23,668 nt of DNA. Source: JALZAA01 sp046727755. GTDB taxonomy: Bacteria; Actinomycetota; Acidimicrobiia; IMCC26256; JACDBD01. The DNA lies in assembly GCA_046727755.1 (NCBI GenBank), contig JBKPDG010000116.1, positions 1-23,668 of the forward strand, written 5' to 3'. The position numbers were made by a program, and so were the translations under genes. Positions 12,924-20,835 of this stretch are shown one piece after another. The first letter of the stretch is position 1; each line of letters opens with the position of its first letter. The notes beneath the pieces were generated by a model. That model saw nothing but the letters and a program-made list of their open reading frames with translations, had not been told where the DNA came from and ran no database searches.

Positions 12924-15245
12924 TCAGGAGCCGAGCTTCTGCAGCGGCGCCCACGCCAGGAGCAGCCGCTTCTCGCCCACGTCACGGAACCGGATGACGG
13001 CTTCCGCCTTCTCACCTTCGCCGATGACGTCGAGGACGACGCCTTCGCCGAACGTGTCGTGCCCGACGTCGTCACCGACGCGCAGACCGGGCAGCCGCGC
13101 CCGCCCCGCGTTGCTCGCAATGGCGGCCGACACAACTGCCTCGCGATGCGCGCTCCTCCCGCCCCCGACGGGCCGGTCCTCGCCGAGCTCGTCGACGAGC
13201 TCCTCGGGGATCTCGGACAGGAACCGGCTCGGCGGGTAGAAGTCCGTGCGGCCGAACAGCATGCGGCTCCACGCGTGGCAGAGGTACAGCCGTTCGCGCG
13301 CCCGCGTGATGCCGACGTAGCAGAGCCGGCGCTCCTCCTCGAGCTCGTCGGGCTCGCCCAGGCTCCGCATATGGGGGAAGACACCGTCTTCGAGCCCGGT
13401 CAGGAACACGACGGGGAACTCGAGCCCCTTGGCGGAGTGCAGTGTCATGAGCGTGATGGCGCGCTTCTCGCCTTCGATGTCGTCGAGGTCGGTCACGAGC
13501 GACACCGCCTCGAGGAACGCCTGCACCCGGTCGAGCCCGTCGGGGACGGCGGCAATCTCCTGGTCGGCTCCGGCGAAGGTCTCGGCGTCCGTCCCGGCGT
13601 CGTCGTCCGAGCCGCCGGTGCCGCTGGCGATGCCGGCGAGGCCCGTCACGTCACCGGCTTCGAGCGCGTCGTCGAACTCGCGACAAACGCCGACCAGCTC
13701 CTGGAGGTTCTCGAGACGCGCCTCGGCCTCGATCGACCGCTCGGCCTCGAGCTCGGCGAGGTAGCCCGTGTCCTCGAGCACCGCCTGCACAACGGGCGCG
13801 ACGCCGGCGCCGGCGGCGCCTTCGACCTCGGCGAGGATGTCGAGCAGGTCCCGGATGCCACCCAACGCCTTCCCGCTCACGCCGGCGGCGGCGGCCCGCT
13901 GGAGCGCGTCGCGGAAGGTCATGCCGTGCTCCTGTGCGTACGCGCTCACCTTTCCGACGGACGTGTCGCCGACCCCTCGCTTCGGCACGTTGACGATCCG
14001 CCGCCAGCTCACCTCGTCGTCCGGATTCACCAGCGCCCGCAAGTAGGCAAGGGAGTCCTTCACCTCGCGGCGGTCGTAGAACCGCACGCCGCCGACGACG
14101 CGGTACGGGTGCCCGGCGCGCACGAGCGTCTCCTCGATCACGCGGCTCTGCGCGTTCGTGCGATAGAAGACCGCAACATCAGAGAAGCCGTAGCCCTCCG
14201 TGTCGGTGAGGCGACCGATCTCGTGGGCGACGTACGCGGCCTCGTCGTGCTCGTCCTGGGCGTGGTAGCGGGTGATGAGCTCGCCGCCGACCTGCTCGGT
14301 CCACAGGTGCTTGGGCCGGCGCGCCGCGTTGTTGAGGATGACGGCGTTGGCGGCGTCGAGGATCCGCTGGGTCGACCGGTAGTTCTGCTCGAGGACGATG
14401 ACGGTCGCCTCCGGGAACGCCTCCTCGAACCGCATGAGGTTGCGGAAGTCAGCCCCACGGAATCTGTACACGGACTGGTCCTGGTCGCCGACGACCATGA
14501 CGCTGCGATGCTCCTCGGTCAGGAGCCGCACGAGCTCCCATTGCGCGCCGTTCGTGTCCTGGAACTCGTCGACGAGCACCTGGCGGAAGCGCTTCCGCCA
14601 CTGGTCGAGCACGTCGGGATGCTCCCTGAACAGTCGCACCGCGAGCAGCAGCAGGTCGTCGAAGTCGGCCGCCGACCCTTCGAGGAGTCGCCGCTGGTAC
14701 TCGCGGTACACCTCGGCGACACGCCGTTCGGCGGGACCGGCAGCCCGATCGAGGGCCTGGTCGGCGGTCACAAGCTCGTTCTTGAGCGCCGAGATCTGTG
14801 ACGCCAGCCGGCGGGAGGGGAACCGCTTCGGGTCGAGGTTGAGATCACGGCGCACGTAGTCGACGAGCCGCACCGAGTCGGACTGGTCGTAGATCGAGAA
14901 CGACGAGCGGATGCCGAGGTGGCTGGCCTCGCGCCGCAGGATGCGCGCGCAGGCCGAGTGGAACGTCGACACCCACATGCGATGCGCCACCGGGCCGACA
15001 AGGGCACCGACGCGCTCCTTCATCTCGCCAGCGGCCTTGTTCGTGAAGGTGATCGCGAGAAGCGCGAACGGCGGCACCCGCTGGTCGCCGATCAGCCAGG
15101 CGACTCGGTGTGTGAGCACGCGTGTCTTGCCCGACCCGGCCCCGGCGACGACGAGGAGTGGCACCTCGGGGGGAGCCGTCACCGCCTCCCGCTGCACCGG
15201 ATTGAGCCCCGCGAGCAGGTCGGTGGTTTGTTCGGCGGCGCTCAT
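12924..15245 (-). CDS. pcrA: UvrD/PcrA-type ATP-dependent DNA helicase
   Basis: 773-residue superfamily 1A 3'-5' helicase for nucleotide-excision repair and replication-conflict resolution. The motifs are complete: LNPVQREAV Q-motif (14-22), Walker A AGAGSGKT (34-41), Walker B DEFQDTN (226-232), GDQDQSVYRFRGAD (253-266), QNYRS (287-291) and, near the C-terminus, TLMTLHSAKGLEFPVVFLTG and YVGITRARERLYL. An acidic, low-complexity insertion (TGGSDDDAGTDAE) separates the 2B and 2A parts. The C-terminal ~55 residues form the PcrA-type Tudor-like module (GDDVGHDTFGEGVVLDV) that binds RNA polymerase in relatives. No nuclease domain is present, excluding RecB/AdnB-like enzymes. It stands alone; its start lies 10 nt after a TACGCT box. 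Confidence 0.95.
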   Translation of the reverse strand: MSAAEQTTDLLAGLNPVQREAVTAPPEVPLLVVAGAGSGKTRVLTHRVAWLIGDQRVPPFALLAITFTNKAAGEMKERVGALVGPVAHRMWVSTFHSACARILRREASHLGIRSSFSIYDQSDSVRLVDYVRRDLNLDPKRFPSRRLASQISALKNELVTADQALDRAAGPAERRVAEVYREYQRRLLEGSAADFDDLLLLAVRLFREHPDVLDQWRKRFRQVLVDEFQDTNGAQWELVRLLTEEHRSVMVVGDQDQSVYRFRGADFRNLMRFEEAFPEATVIVLEQNYRSTQRILDAANAVILNNAARRPKHLWTEQVGGELITRYHAQDEHDEAAYVAHEIGRLTDTEGYGFSDVAVFYRTNAQSRVIEETLVRAGHPYRVVGGVRFYDRREVKDSLAYLRALVNPDDEVSWRRIVNVPKRGVGDTSVGKVSAYAQEHGMTFRDALQRAAAAGVSGKALGGIRDLLDILAEVEGAAGAGVAPVVQAVLEDTGYLAELEAERSIEAEARLENLQELVGVCREFDDALEAGDVTGLAGIASGTGGSDDDAGTDAETFAGADQEIAAVPDGLDRVQAFLEAVSLVTDLDDIEGEKRAITLMTLHSAKGLEFPVVFLTGLEDGVFPHMRSLGEPDELEEERRLCYVGITRARERLYLCHAWSRMLFGRTDFYPPSRFLSEIPEELVDELGEDRPVGGGRSAHREAVVSAAIASNAGRARLPGLRVGDDVGHDTFGEGVVLDVIGEGEKAEAVIRFRDVGEKRLLLAWAPLQKLGS

Positions 15246-15255
15246 GTCGCCAGCC

Positions 15256-15261
15256 AGCGTA
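15256..15261 (-). promoter_or_regulatory. Putative -10 box for helicase gene
   Basis: TACGCT on the minus strand ends 10 nt before the helicase ATG, lying in the 27-nt gap after the small unknown gene. There is no Shine-Dalgarno before the ATG. A leaderless or nearly leaderless transcript would result; spacing is slightly longer than at the other starts. Confidence 0.35.
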
Positions 15262-15272
15262 TCGGCGGCGGG

Positions 15273-15545
15273 TTAGACCTCGGTGCTGGGTTCGAGGCTG
15301 AGCTCGCCCGTCGTGCCCTCCTGGGCGGGCACGTTGTCGCGCCACGCGCGCAGCAGGCGCGTGCGGTCCTCGTTCAACGCGACGGTGAACGCCCCGGTCT
15401 CGGCGTCGACGTCGAGCGCGAAGTACGGCTCCCAGTCACTGTCGAGTGTCGGTGCATTCGCATCGGTGCCCTTCGGCACGCGTCGAAAGCGCATCCGCTC
15501 GGCGTCGAAGAGCCAGATGCTGTGGGTCGATTCGATTCGTTCCAT
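15273..15545 (-). CDS. Small protein of unknown function
   Basis: 90 residues from ATG 15545, soluble and acidic, with Trp- and aromatic-rich parts (HSIWLFDAERMRFRRVP and DSDWEPYFALDVD) and a segment VALNEDRTRLLRAWR that looks like a helix. No signal peptide or membrane segment. I recognise no family; the even composition and codon use typical of its neighbours suggest a real gene. The frame stays open upstream to a GTG at 15611, but the extra 22 residues are low-quality and I prefer the ATG; neither start has a good Shine-Dalgarno. A TACCCT box lies 35 nt upstream of the ATG. It precedes the helicase gene by 27 nt. Confidence 0.62.
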   Translation of the reverse strand: MERIESTHSIWLFDAERMRFRRVPKGTDANAPTLDSDWEPYFALDVDAETGAFTVALNEDRTRLLRAWRDNVPAQEGTTGELSLEPSTEV

Positions 15546-15654
15546 ACGCGCAACCGCCCGGGGGGGAAGGAAAGGGTACTGCGCATTGCTCGATCTTGCC
15601 TGGGTCAGCACGTCAGCTTGCCCTGTCCAACGTCAGGGGAAACCGAACATTCCG

Positions 15655-16092
15655 TCAAGTCTCGATGAGCAGGGTCACCGGGCCGTCGTTCACGAGCTCG
15701 ACTTGCATGCGGGCTGCAAATTGGCCGGTGGCGACGGGGGCGCCGAGATCGCGGAGGGCGTGCGCGAACGCCTCGACCACTCCCTCCGCCTGCTCGGGTG
15801 GCGCGGCGGCGGCCCACGACGGGCGCCGCCCGCGCCTGGTGTCGCCGTAGAGGGTGAACTGGCTCACGACGAGGGCGCCGCCGCCGGTCGCGCTGAGTGG
15901 CACGTTCATCAACCCGTCGGCGTCATCGAAGACGCGGAGGTGCCAGACCTTCTCGGCCAGCTTGCGCGCCGAAGCCTCGGTGTCGTCGTGCGTGACGCCG
16001 ACCAGGACACACAGGCCGCTCCCGATCTCGCCAATGACGTCGTCCTCGACGCGCACGCGGGCCTCGGTGACGCGTTGGACGAGCGCCCGCAT
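15655..16092 (-). CDS. dtd: D-aminoacyl-tRNA deacylase
   Basis: Hydrolyses D-amino acids (and glycine mischarged on tRNA-Ala) from tRNA, a proofreading enzyme acting as a dimer in the cytosol. 145 residues, the normal size. The start MRALVQRVTEARVRV, the active-site SQFTLYGD (77-84) and the cross-subunit Gly-cisPro motif in NDGPVT (135-140) are all present; the family more often has SQFTLxAD, so Gly83 replaces the usual Ala. It is the last gene of the guaB3-GNAT-guaA-aldolase cluster, 13 nt after the 85-aa gene. No Shine-Dalgarno is evident. Confidence 0.95.
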   Translation of the reverse strand: MRALVQRVTEARVRVEDDVIGEIGSGLCVLVGVTHDDTEASARKLAEKVWHLRVFDDADGLMNVPLSATGGGALVVSQFTLYGDTRRGRRPSWAAAAPPEQAEGVVEAFAHALRDLGAPVATGQFAARMQVELVNDGPVTLLIET

Positions 16093-16105
16093 CAGAACGT
16101 GACGG

Positions 16106-16363
16106 TCAACCGCCGGACGCCGCCTTGGCTTCCTCGTACTCCTTGAGCGCGCGCCGGTGTCCGTTGGCGCCCGCGCCGACGACGCCGCCGTCGCGCACTT
16201 CCTTCACGACCTTCTCGAGTTCCTTCAGGCGGTCGTAGAGGTCGTCCTCGGGCCCGGCCGTGATGACGCGGTCGAACGCGGTGTGGATCTTGTCGAACTT
16301 CCGGCGTATCTGCCCGTACTCGTCGTCGAGCTTCTTCTTCGCGTCTTCGAGGGTCTTCGCCAT
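16106..16363 (-). CDS. Small coiled-coil protein of unknown function
   Basis: 85 residues, nearly all helical and highly charged: MAKTLEDAKKKLDDEYGQI, a second helix around DDLYDRLKELEKVVKEVRDGG (40-60), a Gly-rich turn (GGVVGAGANG) and a short Lys/Glu/Ala end. No membrane segment, signal or metal site. No family recognised. The ATG shares one base with the aldolase stop (TGATG), and dtd follows after 13 nt, so it is part of the operon. Longer in-frame readings run through the aldolase gene and are rejected. Confidence 0.75.
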   Translation of the reverse strand: MAKTLEDAKKKLDDEYGQIRRKFDKIHTAFDRVITAGPEDDLYDRLKELEKVVKEVRDGGVVGAGANGHRRALKEYEEAKAASGG

Positions 16364-17385
16364 CAGGCTGCACGCTCCAGGTCGGGCGAGTACTTGCCGA
16401 AGCGGGCGACGCTGTTCATCTTCGCCCGGTGGTAGAAGGCGCGCTGAGCGGCTTCGCGGTTGGACGGGTCGCCCTTCCAGGCCTGCTGCGCGGCCGCCTG
16501 GAGCGCGCGCCCGTACGAGAAGCTCAGCTCCCATGGGTGCGGGCCCATGCGGTTCATTGCGTCGAGCCGTGCCGTGGCCTGCTCGTCGGACTGCCCGCCG
16601 GACAGGAACACGATGCCCGGCACCGCCGCCGGCACGACCCAGCGGTAGCACCGAACGCTGGCTTCGGCGATCTCCTCGTCGGAGACCTGCTTCGGCGACT
16701 CGTACCCCGGCAGCACCATGTTCGGCTTCAGCAACAGCCCCTCGTACGCACACCGCTGCTCGTAGAGGGCGTGGAAGACGGCTTCGAGCACGGCGGCGGT
16801 CACGTCGCTCGCCCGGTCGATCGTGTGCGTGCCGTCCATCAGGACCTCGGGCTCGACGATCGGCACGATCCCCGCCTCCTGCGACAGCGCCGCGTAGCGC
16901 GCCAGAGCGTCAGCGTTCACGTCGATGGTGTACTGCGACGGGAGCTCGTCGGTGATCGTGTAGGTGGCCCGCCACTTGGCGAAGCGGGCCCCGAGCTCCC
17001 GGTACTCGACGAACCGCTCCCGGAGGCCGTCGAGGCCCTCGGTGACGGTCTCGCCCTCGGCCGCCAGCGCGAGCGGCTTGGCACCCTTGTCGACCTTGAT
17101 GCCCGGGATGATGCCCTTGTCGGCGAGGACCTTCGGGAACGGGACGCCGTCGCTCGTGGACTGGCGGATCGTCTCGTCGAAGAGGATCACACCGCTGATG
17201 AACTCCTCGACGCCGTCGGTGGTGAAGAGGAGGTCGCGGTAGGCGCGGCGGCTCTCCTCGGTGGACTCGACGCCGATCTTGTCGAAGCGCCTCTTGATCG
17301 TGCCCGTGCTCTCGTCGGCGGCGAGGATGCCCTTGCCGGGGGCGACGATGGCACGGGCGGTGGCTGCGAGCTCGGACAGGTTCAT
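16363..17385 (-). CDS. Class I fructose-bisphosphate aldolase
   Basis: Schiff-base aldolase cleaving fructose 1,6-bisphosphate in glycolysis and running backwards in gluconeogenesis. 340 residues, close to animal/plant class I enzymes. The active site is complete: Asp24 in GKGILAADEST, Lys137 in FAKWRAT, Glu178 in PIVEPEVLMDG, the Schiff-base Lys220 in GLLLKPNMV, LSGGQSDEQAT (261-271) and WELSFSYGRALQ. No zinc-binding class II motifs. The eukaryote-like class is uncommon among bacteria but known in some actinobacteria. The ATG follows GGGAG by 7 nt. It lies 22 nt after guaA in a purine cluster, an unexpected neighbour. Confidence 0.95.
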   Translation of the reverse strand: MNLSELAATARAIVAPGKGILAADESTGTIKRRFDKIGVESTEESRRAYRDLLFTTDGVEEFISGVILFDETIRQSTSDGVPFPKVLADKGIIPGIKVDKGAKPLALAAEGETVTEGLDGLRERFVEYRELGARFAKWRATYTITDELPSQYTIDVNADALARYAALSQEAGIVPIVEPEVLMDGTHTIDRASDVTAAVLEAVFHALYEQRCAYEGLLLKPNMVLPGYESPKQVSDEEIAEASVRCYRWVVPAAVPGIVFLSGGQSDEQATARLDAMNRMGPHPWELSFSYGRALQAAAQQAWKGDPSNREAAQRAFYHRAKMNSVARFGKYSPDLERAA

Positions 17386-17407
17386 GGAGTCACTCCCGCT
17401 CTCTCGT

Positions 17408-18952
17408 TCACTCCCACTCGATGGTTCCGGGTGGTTTGCTGGTGATGTCGTAGGCGACCCGGTTCACACCGGGCACCTCGTTGATGATCCGCGACGAGAT
17501 CCGCTCGAGGACCTCTGCGGGCAGGCGGGCCCAGTCGGCGGTCATGGCGTCGTCGGAGGTTACCGCCCGCACGACGATCGGGTACTGGTACGTGCGCTCG
17601 TCTCCCATCACGCCCACGGTCCGCACGACGGGGAGAACGGCGAAGCTCTGCCAGATTTGCCGGTACAGCCCGGCGCGCTTGATCTCCTCGACCACGATGG
17701 CGTCGGCCTCGCGCAGGATGTCGAGGCGCTCCGAGGTGATCGTGCCCGCGACACGAACCGCCAGGCCCGGGCCCGGGAACGGCTGGCGCCACACGATCTC
17801 CTCGGGCAGACCGAGCTCCTCGCCGATCGCGCGCACCTCGTCCTTGAACAGGTTCCGCAGCGGCTCCACGAGCGCGAAGTTCATGTCGTCGGGCAGGCCA
17901 CCCACGTTGTGGTGCGACTTGATCGTCGCGTTCTCGGCGCCGCCCGACTCGACGATGTCCGGATACAGGGTGCCCTGCACGAGGAACCGCGCGTCCTCGA
18001 CGTCGCGGGCCACCTCCTCGAACACGCGGATGAACGTCTCGCCAATGATCTTGCGTTTGCGCTCGGGGTCGGCGATGTCGTCGAGGGCGGCGAGGAACCG
18101 GTCGGCCGCCTTCAGGTGGATCAGGTCGACGTGGAACTGGCCGCGGAACGTCTCGGTGACCTGCTCGGCTTCGCCTTCCCGCATGAGACCGGTGTCGACG
18201 AACACGCAGGTGAGCTGGTCGCCGACCGCCTTGTGGACCAGGGCGGCCGCGACCGCGGAGTCGACGCCTCCGGAGAGGCCGCAAAGCACGCGCTCGCCAC
18301 CGACCTGGGCGCGGACCTCGGTCACGGCCTGCTCGATGATCGACGTGTTCGTCCACGACGGCCGGCTGCCGCATACGTCGTACAGGAAGGCCTTGAGCAC
18401 CTCCTGCCCGCGTTCCGTGTGCGCGACCTCGGGATGGAACTGCACGCCGTAGACGGCGCGGTCGCGGTCCTCGAGCGCGGCGACCGGAGCGCCCGCAGTC
18501 AGGGCCGTGACGCGAAAGCCGTCGGGCGCGGTCGTGATGGCGTCGCCGTGGCTCATCCACACGACCTGCTCGTCGGACAAAGCGCCGAACAGGGGCGAGG
18601 TGTCGCCGGTGAGGCGAAGCGAGGTAGCGCCGTACTCGCCGCCGCCTGTGCACTCTACCTCGCCCCCGAGCTGTTGGGCGACGAGCTGCGCCCCGTAGCA
18701 GATGCCGAGCACGGGGACACCGGCGTCGTACAGCGCGGCGTCGATCGACGGAGCGTCGTCGACGTGGACCGACGCCGGCCCGCCCGAGAGGATGATCCCC
18801 TTCGGACGCCGGGCGAGCATCTCGGCCAGCGGCATCGTGCGGGGCACGATCTCCGAGTAGACGTGCGCCTCGCGCACGCGCCGGGCGATCAGCTGCGCGT
18901 ACTGCGCCCCGAAGTCGACGACGAGCACGGTGTCGAACGTGTCCCCGGTCAC
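17408..18952 (-). CDS. guaA: GMP synthase (glutamine-hydrolysing)
   Basis: Amination of XMP to GMP using glutamine and ATP. 514 residues, normal length. The class I amidotransferase domain (~8-195) has the nucleophile Cys85 in GICYGAQ and His173/Glu175 in QFHPE. The ATP-pyrophosphatase domain shows the PP-loop SGGVDS (227-232), and the dimerisation domain at the C-terminus ends DITSKPPGTIEWE as in the family. The GTG start at 18952 overlaps the GNAT stop (GTGA). With guaB3 upstream it forms the guanine-nucleotide part of the cluster. Confidence 0.97.
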   Translation of the reverse strand: MTGDTFDTVLVVDFGAQYAQLIARRVREAHVYSEIVPRTMPLAEMLARRPKGIILSGGPASVHVDDAPSIDAALYDAGVPVLGICYGAQLVAQQLGGEVECTGGGEYGATSLRLTGDTSPLFGALSDEQVVWMSHGDAITTAPDGFRVTALTAGAPVAALEDRDRAVYGVQFHPEVAHTERGQEVLKAFLYDVCGSRPSWTNTSIIEQAVTEVRAQVGGERVLCGLSGGVDSAVAAALVHKAVGDQLTCVFVDTGLMREGEAEQVTETFRGQFHVDLIHLKAADRFLAALDDIADPERKRKIIGETFIRVFEEVARDVEDARFLVQGTLYPDIVESGGAENATIKSHHNVGGLPDDMNFALVEPLRNLFKDEVRAIGEELGLPEEIVWRQPFPGPGLAVRVAGTITSERLDILREADAIVVEEIKRAGLYRQIWQSFAVLPVVRTVGVMGDERTYQYPIVVRAVTSDDAMTADWARLPAEVLERISSRIINEVPGVNRVAYDITSKPPGTIEWE

Positions 18953-19542
18953 CGGGGCTCCCTACGCATGAACCAGTTCGGCACGCCGATCACGATCTCC
19001 TCGCCCACGGTCTCGAACCCGAACTTCTCGTAGAACGCGACGTTCACGTCCTTGTCGGTCTCCAGATACGCGAGCGCGTTGTCGCGATCCACCCGCTCGC
19101 AGAACGCCTCCATCATCGCCGAGCCGATGCCCCGGCCCTGCTTCCCGGCGTCGGAAGCTACGGGCCCGAGGTGGAAATGCGGCTCGTCGGGATCGCGCCG
19201 ACCCCAGGCCTGCAACCACTCGACCACCCGCGCCTGCTCGCCGACATCCGCGAGCATCGGCGGGAACTGGTCGGCGGGCAGGCTGCCGAACGCGTGCACC
19301 GTGCAGTCCGGCTGGGGAAACACGCCGCACACGCCGACCAGTTCGCCGCCCTCGCGGGCGCGCAACGGTTCCGGCTGCATCGGGATCATCCCGCCGAAAA
19401 GTTGCGTCAGGGCATCGACCCGGTGCACGGGGTCGTCACCGAGGGCAGCAATGTGCAGTGGGTTGTCACGCATCCCCCGGGCGAGCACCCCGACGGCGTC
19501 GACCGTCTCGTTTTCCGTGATCCGCCCGACGTCCAGTGCCAT
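18949..19542 (-). CDS. GNAT-family N-acetyltransferase
   Basis: 197 residues with the acetyl-CoA fold. Motif A is HLGPVASDAGKQGRGIG (124-140), the pyrophosphate-binding Q/R-x-x-G-x-G/A loop, followed by LETDKDVNVAFYEKFGFE (160-177), the usual motif B with the Asn and Tyr. The first ~110 residues carry an N-terminal extension typical of actinobacterial members that often act on small molecules. The substrate cannot be deduced. The ATG is preceded by GAGGT overlapping the guaB3 stop, and the stop overlaps guaA, so it is firmly in the operon. Confidence 0.9.
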   Translation of the reverse strand: MALDVGRITENETVDAVGVLARGMRDNPLHIAALGDDPVHRVDALTQLFGGMIPMQPEPLRAREGGELVGVCGVFPQPDCTVHAFGSLPADQFPPMLADVGEQARVVEWLQAWGRRDPDEPHFHLGPVASDAGKQGRGIGSAMMEAFCERVDRDNALAYLETDKDVNVAFYEKFGFETVGEEIVIGVPNWFMRREPR

Positions 19543-19550
19543 GCGCTACC

Positions 19551-20711
19551 TCAGTGGCCCATGCCGACGCCCTGGCTGCGCTGGAGGCTCTTGCCCTCGG
19601 TCTGCAGTGCGGGGGCCACCATGACCTCGGCCTTCTGGAACTCCTTGACCGACTCGTAGCCGGTGGTGGCCATCGATGTGCGCAGGGCGCCGAACAGGTT
19701 GAGGGTCCCGTCGTTCTCGTGGGCGGGACCGATCAGGATCTCGTCGAGCGTGCCGCGCTGACCGGCGTGGACGCGCGTACCGCGCGGCAGGTCGGGGTGG
19801 AAGGTCGACATGCCCCAGTTGAAGCCGCGGCCGGGCGCCTCGTACGCGCCTGCGAGCGTCGTACCCAACATCACCGCGTCGGCGCCGCACGCGATCGCTT
19901 TGGCGATGTCGCCGCCGGTGCGCATGCCGCCATCGGCGATCACGTGCACGTATACACCGGTCTCGTCGAGGTGACGGATGCGGGCGCCGGCGGCGTCGGC
20001 GATAGCGGTCGCCTGCGGTACGCCGACGCCGAGCACGCCGCGGGTGGTGCACTGGTGCCCGGGACCGACGCCGACGAGGATGCCGACCGCGCCCGTCCGC
20101 ATGAGGTGCAGCGCGGTCGAGTACGAAGCGCACCCGCCGACGATGATCGGCAGGTCGAACTCGCGGATGAACTTCTTGAGGTTCAGCGGCTCGGTGGTCT
20201 TCGAGACGTGCTCGGCGGACACGACCGTCCCTTGGATCACCAGCACGTCGAGCTCGGCGTCGAGGACGAGCTTTGCGTACCGCTCGACTCGCTGCGGCGT
20301 CAGCGACGCGCACGTGGTCACGCCCGCCGACTTGATCTCCTGGATGCGGGCGCCGATCAGCTCCTCCTTGATCGGCTCGGCGTAGATCTCCTGGAGCCGG
20401 CGAGTGGCCTTGTCGGGCTCCAGCGACAAGATCTCCTCGAAGAGCGACTCCGGGTCCTCGTAGCGGGTCCACAGGCCCTCGAGGTTGAGGCACGCCAGGC
20501 CCCCGAGCTCACCCATGCGGATCGCGGTTGCCGGCGACGTAACACCGTCCATCGCCGCGGCCATGAAGGGAAGGTCGAAGTGGAAGGCGTCCAGCTCCCA
20601 GATGACGTCGATGTCCTCGGGATCTCGTGTCCGGCGGCTGGGGACGATCGCGATGTCGTCGAACCCGTACGCCCGACGCCCCGACTTGCCGATCCCGATC
20701 TCGACCTCCAC
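19551..20711 (-). CDS. guaB3: GuaB3-type IMP dehydrogenase / GMP reductase family protein
   Basis: 386-residue TIM-barrel enzyme of the IMPDH/GMPR family without CBS domains, matching actinobacterial GuaB3 (MEVEIGIGKSGRRAYGFDDI start). The catalytic loop keeps the active Cys221 in GHQCTTRGVLGVGVPQ; the barrel has GGCASYSTALHLMRTGA and DGGMRTGGDIAKAIACGADAVMLG, and the C-terminus GGxxSMATTGYxxxKEFQK-like segment. The GTG at 20711 is chosen for AGGAGG 9 nt upstream; the open frame to 20795 crosses the repeat and is rejected. Cyanobacterial GuaB3 has been reported to act as a GMP reductase, so annotation as plain IMP dehydrogenase may be wrong. First gene of the guaA operon. Confidence 0.9.
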   Translation of the reverse strand: MEVEIGIGKSGRRAYGFDDIAIVPSRRTRDPEDIDVIWELDAFHFDLPFMAAAMDGVTSPATAIRMGELGGLACLNLEGLWTRYEDPESLFEEILSLEPDKATRRLQEIYAEPIKEELIGARIQEIKSAGVTTCASLTPQRVERYAKLVLDAELDVLVIQGTVVSAEHVSKTTEPLNLKKFIREFDLPIIVGGCASYSTALHLMRTGAVGILVGVGPGHQCTTRGVLGVGVPQATAIADAAGARIRHLDETGVYVHVIADGGMRTGGDIAKAIACGADAVMLGTTLAGAYEAPGRGFNWGMSTFHPDLPRGTRVHAGQRGTLDEILIGPAHENDGTLNLFGALRTSMATTGYESVKEFQKAEVMVAPALQTEGKSLQRSQGVGMGH

Positions 20712-20741
20712 GCCCGGTTGCCTCCTGCTCGGTTCTTCTGG

Positions 20742-20788
20742 CGCCGTCGCCAGCTCCGGCCTTGCGGCGACGGTCGGCAAAGCGGCCG
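20742..20788. repeat. Interspersed ~47-bp repeat, copy B
   Basis: Begins CGCCGTCGCCAGCTCCGGC and ends GGTCGGCAAAGCGGCCG. It matches copy C at about 40 of 47 positions without gaps. It lies 30 nt before the guaB3 start, between the predicted -10 box and the AGGAGG site, so it would be in the 5' leader of the guaB3-guaA operon. Confidence 0.65.
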
Positions 20789-20807
20789 CCGCCACCCGGA
20801 AAAGAAG

Positions 20808-20835
20808 AGCGTACCGCTCGACTCCAGGCGGTCAG
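20808..20835 (-). promoter_or_regulatory. Putative promoter of guaB3-guaA operon
   Basis: Minus strand -35 CTGACC (20835-20830), 16-nt spacer and -10 TACGCT (20813-20808). The transcript would start near 20801 and carry a leader of about 90 nt that includes repeat copy B and ends in AGGAGG. This start has a leader and a Shine-Dalgarno, unlike the leaderless genes nearby. Confidence 0.4.

Noticed and set aside
13059..14801. 580-codon plus-strand frame opposite the helicase gene
   Set aside because: The minus-strand helicase has all SF1A motifs in order; the opposite frame is His/Val/Gly-rich noise.
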